DNA from: Lachnospiraceae bacterium
GTDB lineage: Bacteria > Bacillota > Clostridia > Lachnospirales > Lachnospiraceae
Assembly: GCA_030526405.1 (NCBI GenBank)
Contig: JAUNCZ010000002.1
Span: forward strand, 56,543-120,542
Direction: 5' to 3'
DNA: 64,000 nucleotides
This document shows positions 1-7,721 of the stretch, piece by piece; the first letter of the stretch is position 1, and each line of letters opens with the position of its first letter. Made by a program: the position numbers and the translations under genes. Under the pieces are notes generated by a model. The model ran no database searches, was not told the DNA's origin, and saw only the letters and a list, made by a program, of their open reading frames with translations.

Positions 1-2814
1 GGAAGAATCCTGCCCCTGTCGGAGCTGAAAACGGATCGCACCTATGTGCGCAGGGGGGATCTGCTGGAACAGACAGAGAAAAAGCTTGGCAAACTGGAGA
101 GGAACGGTGAAAAGAGATTTCTTCTGCTGTATGGCCCACCGGGAAATGGAAAATCTGAACTTGCCAGAGCCTATGCCAGTGAGACCGCAGGAGAGAGATA
201 CAGGAAGCAGTTCTGGCTCACCTGCCCGGAGACAGAACGCTTCACTCTCTCAGATCTGTGCAGGAACTGTGCCACAGAGAACAGGGAGCAGGATATCCTG
301 GCTGTCCTGGCCTCTGCCACCCCGGATATTCTTCTGGTGGTGGACAACTGCAATGTGGAGATTACCAGCCTGATCAATGAGCTGTATTATCATACAGGGG
401 AGGCCACTGTTCTGATCACCAGCCGGCTCAGCAATCTGTCAGGCTTTGATTCCAGAAATGCTCTGCAGGTCTGTTCGGAGGATCAGGAGACATTCTGTGA
501 AGAGGTGTTTCGAAAAAACTATGAAAAAAAGCAGATGGCAGGAAGGAAGCTGATTCCCGCAAGGGAAGGGGCGGCAGTAAAGGAAATCTGCAGAAGAGTG
601 TATCTGAATCCTCTTTTTACTGCCATGATCGCCGGTTTTTTGCGGGAACACAGCAGCAGGATCACCATAGGAGAATTCAATAGAAAGCTGATGAAAAACG
701 GCCTTCTGGAGGCATTTCCCAGATATTCCAGACTGGATTTCAGGAAGGATGAGCCGGAGCACCTTCTGCTGCGTCCGGAGGAGGTGCTGAGGATCATCCT
801 CCGGGAGGAGCTGGACTGTATACGGCTTTTCGGGGATGAGGAGCTGCAGGTACTGCATCTGATGATGCTGTTTCCGGCAGAGCCCATGTCCTGCTCTCTG
901 GTCAGTGAGATTCTGGGAGATAATGATGAGCAGTGGATGATGGAGTCTGTCATTGAGAGGCTCATCGGACTGTCGCTGCTCCAGACAGAGAAGGAAAGAA
1001 TCTATATGCATCCGCTTCTCTGTGAATTACTCCGCTCCGGTACTCTTATGGAGACAGAGACCCCTGTATTATTCAGTCAGGAAAAGCGGGATGCCTTTTA
1101 TTCCCATGTTCTGGAGCATATCCTGCTGCTGGAGCAGAACACCCTCCGGGAATATATGCATGTTGCGGTGGCTGTGTTCAGAGAAATCCAGAGTATCGAT
1201 CCGGTGCTTCGTATTCTTTTCTACAGCTTTTATAACAGAAAGCGCTGCGGCTGTTATCTGAGGGAGTTCCTGGAGGAGAATCAGGATCCACGGATCCTGG
1301 CCTGTTGGAACACAGAAAATGGCAGGGTATTCGGTATGCAGAATATGAAAACGGGAGAACAGGAAATTCTGCTGGATCTTTCCCGGCGGGGGAAGAGTGG
1401 TCGATATTTCCGGTCTGAAAGAGGTGATTGCTCTGAAACCACCTGTCTGCAGCTGGATTCCGACACTGAGGTGCAACTGCTGTTCTTCTATGAGGGGGCT
1501 GCTCCGGATGAACAGGGGATGGATATAGACCTTTCAGCAGGTATCTGTGGACATCCTCTGAGAGAGATTCCTGATATTTTTATGCGCCATTGCAGGAGAA
1601 GCTTTCGTATTAGTTTTCCGGAAGGAATCCGCAGGATCGGAGACTGGGCCTTCGACAACTGTAAGGGTTTTCAGGGACCGCTGGAGCTGCCGGAATCCCT
1701 GAAGATCATTGGGAAGGGTGCCTTTCACGGCTGTACAGCCCTGTCCGGGCCACTGGAGCTGCCAGAGAAGCTGAGAGTCATCAGCGGGCTGGCCTTTTGT
1801 CACTGCACCAGTCTGCAGGGGCAACTGAATCTGCCGGAGGGACTGGAGATTCTGGGGGAGATGGCCTTCTGTTTCTGCGCTCAGCTGGAGGGAGAGGTGC
1901 AGTGTCCCGATTCTCTGATGCATGTGGGCAGAACTCCCTTTTACAACTGTGCGCGGCTGCAGCCTTCACGCCGTTTTGAAGAATTGTCCCGGGAGGAGGA
2001 GCAGACGGAGGAACAGCAGGGCAGCCGGATCTACTTTTCGCCCTTTACAGAGAAGATTGAACAGGAGGCTTTCCGTGGAAGGACCGATCTTTCAGGGGAG
2101 CTGAAGCTACCTGCATCTCTGAAAAGGATTGGGGATCAGGCTTTCTACCACTGTGGCCGTATTACTGGAACCCTTCAGTTTTCCGGTTCCCTCAGAAGCA
2201 TTGGAGACGGAGCCTTTTACGGCTGTTCCGGTCTCACCGGCGGTCTTGATCTTCCGGATACCTGTATCAGGATCGGAGACGGAGCTTTTTTAAGCTGTAC
2301 CGGGCTGTCCGGTTCTCTCCGACTGCCAAGGAGAATCAGGGAGATTTCCACTGCCTGCTTCTTAATGTGCAGCGGTCTGAAGGAGATAAGAAATATGGAG
2401 GAACTGTCGGAGCTGACCGTAATCCGGGAGGGAGCATTTTTCCAGTGTACCTCCCTTCAGGGAGATCTGTATCTGCCGGGGAATATACGCTGTATCGAGG
2501 ATGGAGCTTTTGACGGCTGCTACTCTCTGTCCGCATTGTATTTTGCAAAATCCGGTAATCTGAAGCAGCTGGGAAATGGCTGCTTCCATGACTGCATGAA
2601 TCTGAAAGGGACTCTTCGCATTCCCGTCAGTGTGGAAACAGTGGGTGTGGGCTGTTTTTACGGTTGTGGCTATGATACCTGCATTGTATACAATCCCGAC
2701 TGTGAACTTCAGGAGGCCTTTATTGACAGAACCGTGCTTCTGGTGGGGTATCAGGGTTCCACGGCTGAAGCCTACGCAGCAGAGTACGGCAATCCTTTCA
2801 GAATACTGGAGTAA
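1..2814 (+). CDS. STAND (NLR-like) ATPase with BspA-type leucine-rich repeats, 5' truncated
   Basis: The frame is open from base 1, so the gene begins left of the window; the GTG at 46 is only the first possible internal start. Numbering from that GTG, a P-loop (GPPGNGKS, residues 30-37), a Walker B-like stretch (ILLVVDN, about 95-101) and a VLITSR motif mark an NB-ARC/NACHT-like STAND ATPase. A helical region follows, and from about residue 500 to the end there are about a dozen LRR_5/BspA repeats of about 23 residues (pattern IG.GAF..C..L.G.L.LP). Such proteins are signal-sensing switches; related bacterial NLR-like proteins act in anti-phage defence. The N-terminal effector domain would be off-window, so the function here is inferred. 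Confidence 0.8.
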   Translation, partial: GRILPLSELKTDRTYVRRGDLLEQTEKKLGKLERNGEKRFLLLYGPPGNGKSELARAYASETAGERYRKQFWLTCPETERFTLSDLCRNCATENREQDILAVLASATPDILLVVDNCNVEITSLINELYYHTGEATVLITSRLSNLSGFDSRNALQVCSEDQETFCEEVFRKNYEKKQMAGRKLIPAREGAAVKEICRRVYLNPLFTAMIAGFLREHSSRITIGEFNRKLMKNGLLEAFPRYSRLDFRKDEPEHLLLRPEEVLRIILREELDCIRLFGDEELQVLHLMMLFPAEPMSCSLVSEILGDNDEQWMMESVIERLIGLSLLQTEKERIYMHPLLCELLRSGTLMETETPVLFSQEKRDAFYSHVLEHILLLEQNTLREYMHVAVAVFREIQSIDPVLRILFYSFYNRKRCGCYLREFLEENQDPRILACWNTENGRVFGMQNMKTGEQEILLDLSRRGKSGRYFRSERGDCSETTCLQLDSDTEVQLLFFYEGAAPDEQGMDIDLSAGICGHPLREIPDIFMRHCRRSFRISFPEGIRRIGDWAFDNCKGFQGPLELPESLKIIGKGAFHGCTALSGPLELPEKLRVISGLAFCHCTSLQGQLNLPEGLEILGEMAFCFCAQLEGEVQCPDSLMHVGRTPFYNCARLQPSRRFEELSREEEQTEEQQGSRIYFSPFTEKIEQEAFRGRTDLSGELKLPASLKRIGDQAFYHCGRITGTLQFSGSLRSIGDGAFYGCSGLTGGLDLPDTCIRIGDGAFLSCTGLSGSLRLPRRIREISTACFLMCSGLKEIRNMEELSELTVIREGAFFQCTSLQGDLYLPGNIRCIEDGAFDGCYSLSALYFAKSGNLKQLGNGCFHDCMNLKGTLRIPVSVETVGVGCFYGCGYDTCIVYNPDCELQEAFIDRTVLLVGYQGSTAEAYAAEYGNPFRILE

Positions 2815-2821
2815 TACTGGC

Positions 2822-2875
2822 GAATCAAGTGGAGATATGGCGCGGGATTCTGGCCAGCTTTTGCTGACATCGTCC
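2822..2875 (+). repeat. Degenerate fragment of the 185-bp dispersed repeat
   Basis: Immediately after the stop codon of the STAND gene, this stretch resembles one end of the long repeat seen at 4130-4314, including the GGCGCG.GATTCTGG core and the CAGC-TTTT-GCTGAC hairpin. Only about 50 bp is recognisable and several positions differ. Confidence 0.55.
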
Positions 2876-2899
2876 TCTCCTGGGTCAGAAGGAAGAGAA

Positions 2900-2935
2900 G
2901 GGGCCATCGCAACGGTTGTTGCGATGGCCCCTTAG
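2900..2935 (+). terminator. Rho-independent terminator, probably bidirectional
   Basis: Fourteen-base arms 2900-2913 and 2918-2931 form a perfect GC-rich hairpin with a GGTT loop. The U-tract is weak (TTAGTTTG). It lies between the convergent STAND gene and the NTP-transferase gene. The core of the hairpin (TCGCAAC/GTTGCGA) recurs in other terminators of this window. Confidence 0.75.
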
Positions 2936-3142
2936 TTTGATGTGGTGTGTGAAAGATGTGTCTGTTTAAAATGACGTCTCCGGACAGGATGGAAGTTCAG
3001 ATTATAGTCTGAAGACGTTTGCAATAGAAATGAACCCTTTTTCCTCACATCCCTATTGTAATACAGGGGCAGGTACCATTTCCAAGACACATCCTGAACA
3101 AATCCGGGAACAGATCCTGAACAGATGCTGAACAGAGTCTTC
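2936..3142. other. Convergent intergenic spacer
   Basis: Together with the repeat fragment and terminator to its left this makes a 328-base gap between convergent genes. No open frame or promoter is convincing. Around 3090-3135 there are short imperfect direct repeats of CCTGAACA, which overlap the 3' approach of the minus-strand gene. Confidence 0.4.
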
Positions 3143-4105
3143 TTATTCTGAACAACCCTGTTCCGGCTGATCCATCTTAAAAAAATCCCGGAAGCGTTTC
3201 CTGAACAGGGCAGAAGCTTCTGTTCTCAGTTCCTCTGTGAAGCGGGCGTAGAGCTCCAGAAATTCCTTTCCCTGGGCAGTCAGCTCGCTGTGGCTTCCCT
3301 TCAGTCCGCCCTTGGTTCTGGCCACCAGAGGGCAGTGGAGTTCGTTCTCCAGCCGCTGGATCAGATTCCAGCTGGTGGTGTAGGAAATATGCATGCGGTT
3401 GCAGGCTTCTCTGACATTGCCAGTTTCATCGATCAGCATCAGCAGTGTAAAAACCTGCTCATCAAAAAATATCTTTTCTCTGGCAAGACCGATCCGCAGA
3501 TTGACCCGGACAAGATTTCTGTTGTGAAGATTCAACAGCTTCTGATACTCATCGGAGCTTCCGGGAATCTCATCCACCAGAATTCCCCTGTCATCCACCT
3601 CCACGTAATCGGTGGTTCCGCCGGCCCATCGGAAGGCTTCCTGGAGTCCGCCGTCTCCCCGGTAAGACAGGATATCTTCGATATAATCCGCTGAGAACAG
3701 CACCGGGTGGCCGGGAACTCCCTTGCAGACAGGCACCGCAATGGGGCTGTTGGAGAGCAGAAGACTTTGAATGGTATTGCTGGTAAACAGAGGCAGATCT
3801 GCAGGGGTAAACAGGATTCTGTCGCATTTTCCCTGCAGGTAGCGAAGCCCGTGTTTTACAGACTCCAGCATATCTGTTGTTTCGTAGTTTTCATTTTTGA
3901 TAAAAATCACATGACTGGAGGTGAGAAGTCTCTCCAGCTCGTCACTGTTATGGCCTGTGACAGCTACGATCCTGGAGATCCCTGCATTTCTCAGAGTAGC
4001 CACGATCCTTTCTATGGCAGTGATGGTCCCTATATTATCCAGAGGGCCACAGGTGCTGTTGCTTTCAGGAAGACCTGCAGCCGCGATCAATGCGCCGATT
4101 TTCAT
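3143..4105 (-). CDS. MobA/MocA-like NTP transferase fused to a ModE/LysR-type winged helix
   Basis: The start is set at 4105 because AAAGGAGG lies 8 bases upstream of that ATG (320 aa); an ATG at 4135 is possible but has no ribosome site. Residues 1 to about 195 are a molybdopterin nucleotidyltransferase fold (LIAAAG, TPADLPLF, PGHPVLF). Residues about 215-300 are a winged helix like the ModE N-terminus (NVREACNRMHISYTTSW). From memory this matches the family named after Desulfovibrio DVU_1551, found beside aldehyde oxidoreductases. The nucleotide-binding signature is degenerate: after AAAG, the usual S.RMG..K is replaced by LPESNSTCG, unlike the gene at 14431. It may tailor the cofactor, act as a regulator, or both. 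Confidence 0.8.
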   Translation of the reverse strand: MKIGALIAAAGLPESNSTCGPLDNIGTITAIERIVATLRNAGISRIVAVTGHNSDELERLLTSSHVIFIKNENYETTDMLESVKHGLRYLQGKCDRILFTPADLPLFTSNTIQSLLLSNSPIAVPVCKGVPGHPVLFSADYIEDILSYRGDGGLQEAFRWAGGTTDYVEVDDRGILVDEIPGSSDEYQKLLNLHNRNLVRVNLRIGLAREKIFFDEQVFTLLMLIDETGNVREACNRMHISYTTSWNLIQRLENELHCPLVARTKGGLKGSHSELTAQGKEFLELYARFTEELRTEASALFRKRFRDFFKMDQPEQGCSE

Positions 4106-4129
4106 AGCGTGCGCCTCCTTTACAGAGAA

Positions 4130-4314
4130 ATTCAAGTCGACGCTTGCGGAGACTTGGCGCGCGATTCTGGTCAGCTTTAGCTGACATCTTCCTATCAGAA
4201 TCGCTGCGCATCCTCGCGGAGCGTTTTATCTCAGTCGGAGATTGGACTCCCACTGAGACTAATTTGTCAATACTCACCACCTATAGAGGTGGGAGTCTTC
4301 TCCACTGAGATAAA
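4130..4314 (-). repeat. 185-bp inverted repeat, copy A
   Basis: This sequence recurs inverted at 12955-13139 with only 3 mismatches in 185 bp. Read on the minus strand it begins TTTATCTCAGT and ends GACTTGAAT, just 8 bases before the AAAGGAGG site of the NTP-transferase gene, so it forms that gene's leader. Internally it is almost all hairpins: a long arm pair TTTATCTCAGT/ACTGAGATAAA, GACTCCCAC/GTGGGAGTC, CGATTCTG/CAGAATCG with GTCAGC-TAAA-GCTGAC inside, and CAAGTC/GACTTG. It has no open frame and could be a non-autonomous mobile element or an RNA leader. Confidence 0.9.
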
Positions 4315-4400
4315 AATATATACTAATCTGGTATTAAAACTTCGTATAATATAGATAAAAAAATAATGTTTTCGGATAAAAGAATACTATTTATGCACAA

Positions 4401-4429
4401 ATTATAGCACTTTATTTATGCGAATACAA
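4401..4429 (-). promoter_or_regulatory. Candidate promoter for the NTP-transferase gene
   Basis: On the minus strand TTGTAT and TATAAT are separated by 17 bases. Transcription from here would carry the whole 185-bp repeat as a 5' leader of roughly 290 nt. The surrounding 4315-4484 is very AT-rich and holds two divergent promoters and no gene. Confidence 0.45.
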
Positions 4430-4441
4430 ATTATTTGAAAG

Positions 4442-4471
4442 TTGGTGCCGATATAGTCAAAAAGGTATAAT
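4442..4471 (+). promoter_or_regulatory. Candidate promoter for the aldehyde oxidoreductase operon
   Basis: TTGGTG and a consensus TATAAT (4466-4471) are spaced 18 bases apart. The expected start point is about 4478, only a few bases before the ATG at 4485, so the first gene would have an almost leaderless transcript. Confidence 0.5.
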
Positions 4472-4484
4472 AAAGCTATAAAAG

Positions 4485-4766
4485 ATGTTTATTCTGAAAG
4501 GGGATGAGATTACGGAAGAGGAGAAAGTATTTGAAATTACAGCCAGTGAGGTAACCATAGAGGTGCGGGACGCAAAGACAGGAGTTACCTACAAAAGGAC
4601 ACTGCCCATCGATTTTTATGAGAATGCGAATTTTCTGAAACTGACCGGGGAAAATTTAGATGGCAGTTTATCCTCTATCGTTTTTTATTCCATGAGAGGA
4701 ATTGAGCGGGTAAAAGATCTGACAGGAAAGGGTCCTGATCATGATCCCTGCGGTACACATCGGTAA
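4485..4766 (+). CDS. Small protein of unknown function heading the mop operon
   Basis: Encodes 93 aa, acidic, with no signal peptide or membrane segment. I do not recognise the family. It ends 23 bases before the aldehyde oxidoreductase start and is probably co-transcribed with it. There is no Shine-Dalgarno sequence before the ATG, and the -10 box lies only 14 bases upstream, so translation may be near-leaderless. The alternating charged and hydrophobic pattern (EITASEVTIEVRD, YKRTLPIDF) suggests a small beta-rich fold that might sense or bind a ligand or partner; this is inference from the sequence pattern and position only. Confidence 0.55.
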   Translation: MFILKGDEITEEEKVFEITASEVTIEVRDAKTGVTYKRTLPIDFYENANFLKLTGENLDGSLSSIVFYSMRGIERVKDLTGKGPDHDPCGTHR

Positions 4767-4789
4767 ATACCTATAAGGAGCGTGATGAT

Positions 4790-7552
4790 ATGATTAAAAA
4801 AACACTGAAGATCAATGGCGTAGAGAGAATCCTTATTCTGGATCAGGATACTACTCTGGCAACTGTTCTTCGTGAGCGTCTTCTTCTTACTGGATGTAAG
4901 ATCGGCTGCGGCGAGGGACATTGTGGTGCCTGCAACGTTATTATGGACGGAAAAGTTGTAAGATCCTGTCTGTATAAGATGAGTAAGATCAAAGACGGTG
5001 CTGAGATTACTACCATCGAGGGTGTGGGAACACTTTCTGATATGCATCCGATCCAGGTTGCATGGATGGCTTACGGCTGTGCACAGTGTGGATTCTGTTC
5101 ATCTGGATTTATCATTTCTGCAAAAGTACTGCTGGACAATAATCCAAGTCCAACAAGACAGGAAGTAAGAGACTGGTTCAACAAACAGCGTAACCTGTGC
5201 CGTTGTACAGGATATAAACCTCTCATTGATGCTACCATGGCAGCAGCGGCAGTTATGCGTGGTGAGATGACAAAAGAGGATCTGGTATTTAAACCAACAG
5301 GCGATTCCATCGTTGGTACCAATTATATCCGTCCATCAGCAGCTCAGAAGGTAACTGGTACCTGGGACTTTGGTGCTGACGATGCACTGAAGATGCCTGA
5401 GGGAACACTTCGCCTTGCTCTTACACAGGCTAAGGTTTCCCATGCAAATATCCTTGGCATTGATACCTCAGAGGCTGAGAAGATGCCTGGTGTATACAAG
5501 GTAATCACTGCAAAAGACATTAAGGCAGCAGGCGGAACCAATAAGATCAACGGTCTTGTCATGCTTCCTAAACATAACAAAACCGATGGATTTGAGCGTC
5601 CTGTACTCTGTGATGAGAAAATCTTCCAGTTTGGTGATGCCATTGCCATCGTAGCAGCTGATACAGAGGCTCATGCCCGTGCAGCAGCTGAGGCAGTTAA
5701 AGTTGATATCGAAGAGCTTCCTGCATATATGAATGCACTGGATGCCATTGCACCAGATGCTATGGAGATCCATCCTGGAACACCGAATGAGTTCTTTGAG
5801 ACCAACTGTATCAAGGGACCGGAGTTTGATTGGGACAGCGTTCCGGATTCACAGCAGATCGAGATCGAGAGCTACTGCTCACGTCAGCCACATCTTCATC
5901 TGGAGCCTGACTGTGGCTATGGCTACATCGATGAGGACGGTCTTGTAACCGTACATTCAAAATCCATCGGTATCCATCTCCACATGCCTATGATCGCTGA
6001 TGGTATCGGCGTTCCAATGGATAAGCTTCGTCTTGTTCAGAACCATGCAGGAGGAACCTTCGGATACAAGTTCTCTCCAACTAATGAGGCTCTGATCGGT
6101 GCAGCTGCCAAGATTCTGCAGCGCCCGGTTTCTCTGGTATTCAATCAGTATCAGAATATTACTTATACAGGAAAACGTTCTCCTGCATTTATGCACATTA
6201 AGCTGGCTGCAGATGAGAAAGGTAAACTCCTTGCTCTGTGGGGCGACAACAAGGTTGACCACGGTCCTTATTCAGAGTTCGGTGATCTGCTGACCATGCG
6301 TCTGTCTCAGTTTACAGGAGCTGGATACGGCATCAATTCCATCAGAAACAAGAGTACTACAGTATTCACCAACCATGCATGGGGCTCTGCATTCCGTGCT
6401 TACGGTTCACCACAGTCCTTCATGGGTTCTGAGATTGCCATCGACTGTCTGGCAGCTAAGATGGGAATCGATCCATTCGATATCCGTGAGATGAACTGCT
6501 ACAAAGAGTCTGAGGGTAGCACAATTCCTACCGGATATCCACCGGAGGTTTACTGTGAGGAGGATCTGTTCAAGAAAGCACGTCCTCTGTATGAGGCAGG
6601 TAAGAAACGTGTTGCTGAGAAGAATGCTGCATCTGACGGAAAGATCAAATACGGTATTGGTGTAGCTCTTGGTGTTTACGGCTGTGGTCTTGACGGTGTT
6701 GATACCTCTTCTGCATATGCAGAACTGAATCCGGACGGAACAGTTACCATGTATGCTGCATGGGAGGATCATGGACAGGGTGCTGACATGGGTGTTGTTG
6801 TTTCTTCACATGAGACCCTTCGTCAGGCAGGAATTAAACCTGAGCAGATCAGACTTGTTATGAACGATACCAAGACCTGTCCGAATGCTGGACCTGCAGG
6901 CGGATCCCGTTCACAGGTTATGTCAGGAAATGCATGCCGTCTGGCGGCAGAGAACCTGGTGGCAGCTATGAAGAAAGAAGACGGAACCTATCGTACCTAC
7001 CAGGAGATGGTGGATGAGGGTCTGGCTACTAAATATGAGGGCAACTGGGTAACTACCTTCTGTGCTGATCATCCAATCGATCAGGATACCGCTCAGGGTG
7101 ATCCATTTGCAACTTATATGTATTCCATCTTCCTTCCTGAGGTAGCTGTTGATACAGAGACCGGTAAGGTTAAGGTTGAGAAATTCACCTGTGTGGCAGA
7201 TGTAGGAACCATCATGAACAGACTCCTTGTTGAAGGAAACTTCTACGGCGGTCTTGTACAGGGTATCGGACTTGCTCTTTCTGAGGACTTTGAGGATCTT
7301 GATCATGACACATCTCTGCTGAAATGTGGTATCCCATATCCGAAGGATGCTCCGGACGATATCGAGCTGCACTTCAATGAGACCTACCGTCCATCCGGCC
7401 CTTACGGTGCTGCTGGTTGTGGTGAGGCTCCACTGGATGCTCCTCATCCTGCAATCCTGAATGCAATCTACAACGCAACAGGTGCCCGCATCACCCGCAT
7501 CCCGGCACGTCCTGAGAGAGTGCTGGAGGCTCTGAAGGCTCTGGAGAAATAA
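4790..7552 (+). CDS. mop: Molybdopterin-dependent aldehyde oxidoreductase, MOP type
   Basis: Encodes 920 aa, close to the 907 of Desulfovibrio gigas MOP, and similar along its length. The first [2Fe-2S] domain has Cys40, 45, 48 and 60, and the second has Cys100, 103, 137 and 139, the same residue numbers as in MOP. The molybdopterin domain has GGTFGYKFSP near residue 421, AFRAYGSP near 533, and the catalytic glutamate in GCGEAPL (Glu879). There is no FAD domain, so electrons must go to a separate redox partner. It oxidises an aldehyde to the acid using water at the Mo centre; the substrate is unknown. AAGGAG at 4775-4780 supports the ATG. Codons ending in T or A after strong selection (GGT, GCT, CTT) differ from the neighbours and suggest high expression. 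Confidence 0.93.
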   Translation: MIKKTLKINGVERILILDQDTTLATVLRERLLLTGCKIGCGEGHCGACNVIMDGKVVRSCLYKMSKIKDGAEITTIEGVGTLSDMHPIQVAWMAYGCAQCGFCSSGFIISAKVLLDNNPSPTRQEVRDWFNKQRNLCRCTGYKPLIDATMAAAAVMRGEMTKEDLVFKPTGDSIVGTNYIRPSAAQKVTGTWDFGADDALKMPEGTLRLALTQAKVSHANILGIDTSEAEKMPGVYKVITAKDIKAAGGTNKINGLVMLPKHNKTDGFERPVLCDEKIFQFGDAIAIVAADTEAHARAAAEAVKVDIEELPAYMNALDAIAPDAMEIHPGTPNEFFETNCIKGPEFDWDSVPDSQQIEIESYCSRQPHLHLEPDCGYGYIDEDGLVTVHSKSIGIHLHMPMIADGIGVPMDKLRLVQNHAGGTFGYKFSPTNEALIGAAAKILQRPVSLVFNQYQNITYTGKRSPAFMHIKLAADEKGKLLALWGDNKVDHGPYSEFGDLLTMRLSQFTGAGYGINSIRNKSTTVFTNHAWGSAFRAYGSPQSFMGSEIAIDCLAAKMGIDPFDIREMNCYKESEGSTIPTGYPPEVYCEEDLFKKARPLYEAGKKRVAEKNAASDGKIKYGIGVALGVYGCGLDGVDTSSAYAELNPDGTVTMYAAWEDHGQGADMGVVVSSHETLRQAGIKPEQIRLVMNDTKTCPNAGPAGGSRSQVMSGNACRLAAENLVAAMKKEDGTYRTYQEMVDEGLATKYEGNWVTTFCADHPIDQDTAQGDPFATYMYSIFLPEVAVDTETGKVKVEKFTCVADVGTIMNRLLVEGNFYGGLVQGIGLALSEDFEDLDHDTSLLKCGIPYPKDAPDDIELHFNETYRPSGPYGAAGCGEAPLDAPHPAILNAIYNATGARITRIPARPERVLEALKALEK

Positions 7553-7643
7553 TCCGGAAGGCTATGCAGAACAGACAATTTAAAAAATAATCTGATAATT
7601 CAGAGGATACATTCACAGTCTGGTTGTGAAATGTGGTAAAATG

Positions 7644-7676
7644 ACAGGGAGGTGGATCATCCACCTCCCTGTTTTC
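7644..7676 (+). terminator. Rho-independent terminator after mop
   Basis: Arms 7644-7656 and 7660-7672 form a near-perfect 13-bp hairpin followed by GTTTT. Placed inside the cluster, it would make mop transcripts more abundant than those of the accessory genes, which would be reached by read-through. Confidence 0.8.
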
Positions 7677-7721
7677 AAATATCTGCAGATGATAAAGGAG
7701 TACCTTTACAGGGAGTTATTT

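Noticed and set aside
4790..7552. Selenium-dependent xanthine dehydrogenase or purine hydroxylase
   Set aside because: Length, fused Fe-S domain and residue numbering follow MOP aldehyde oxidoreductase along the whole protein; no in-frame TGA or selenocysteine element was seen.
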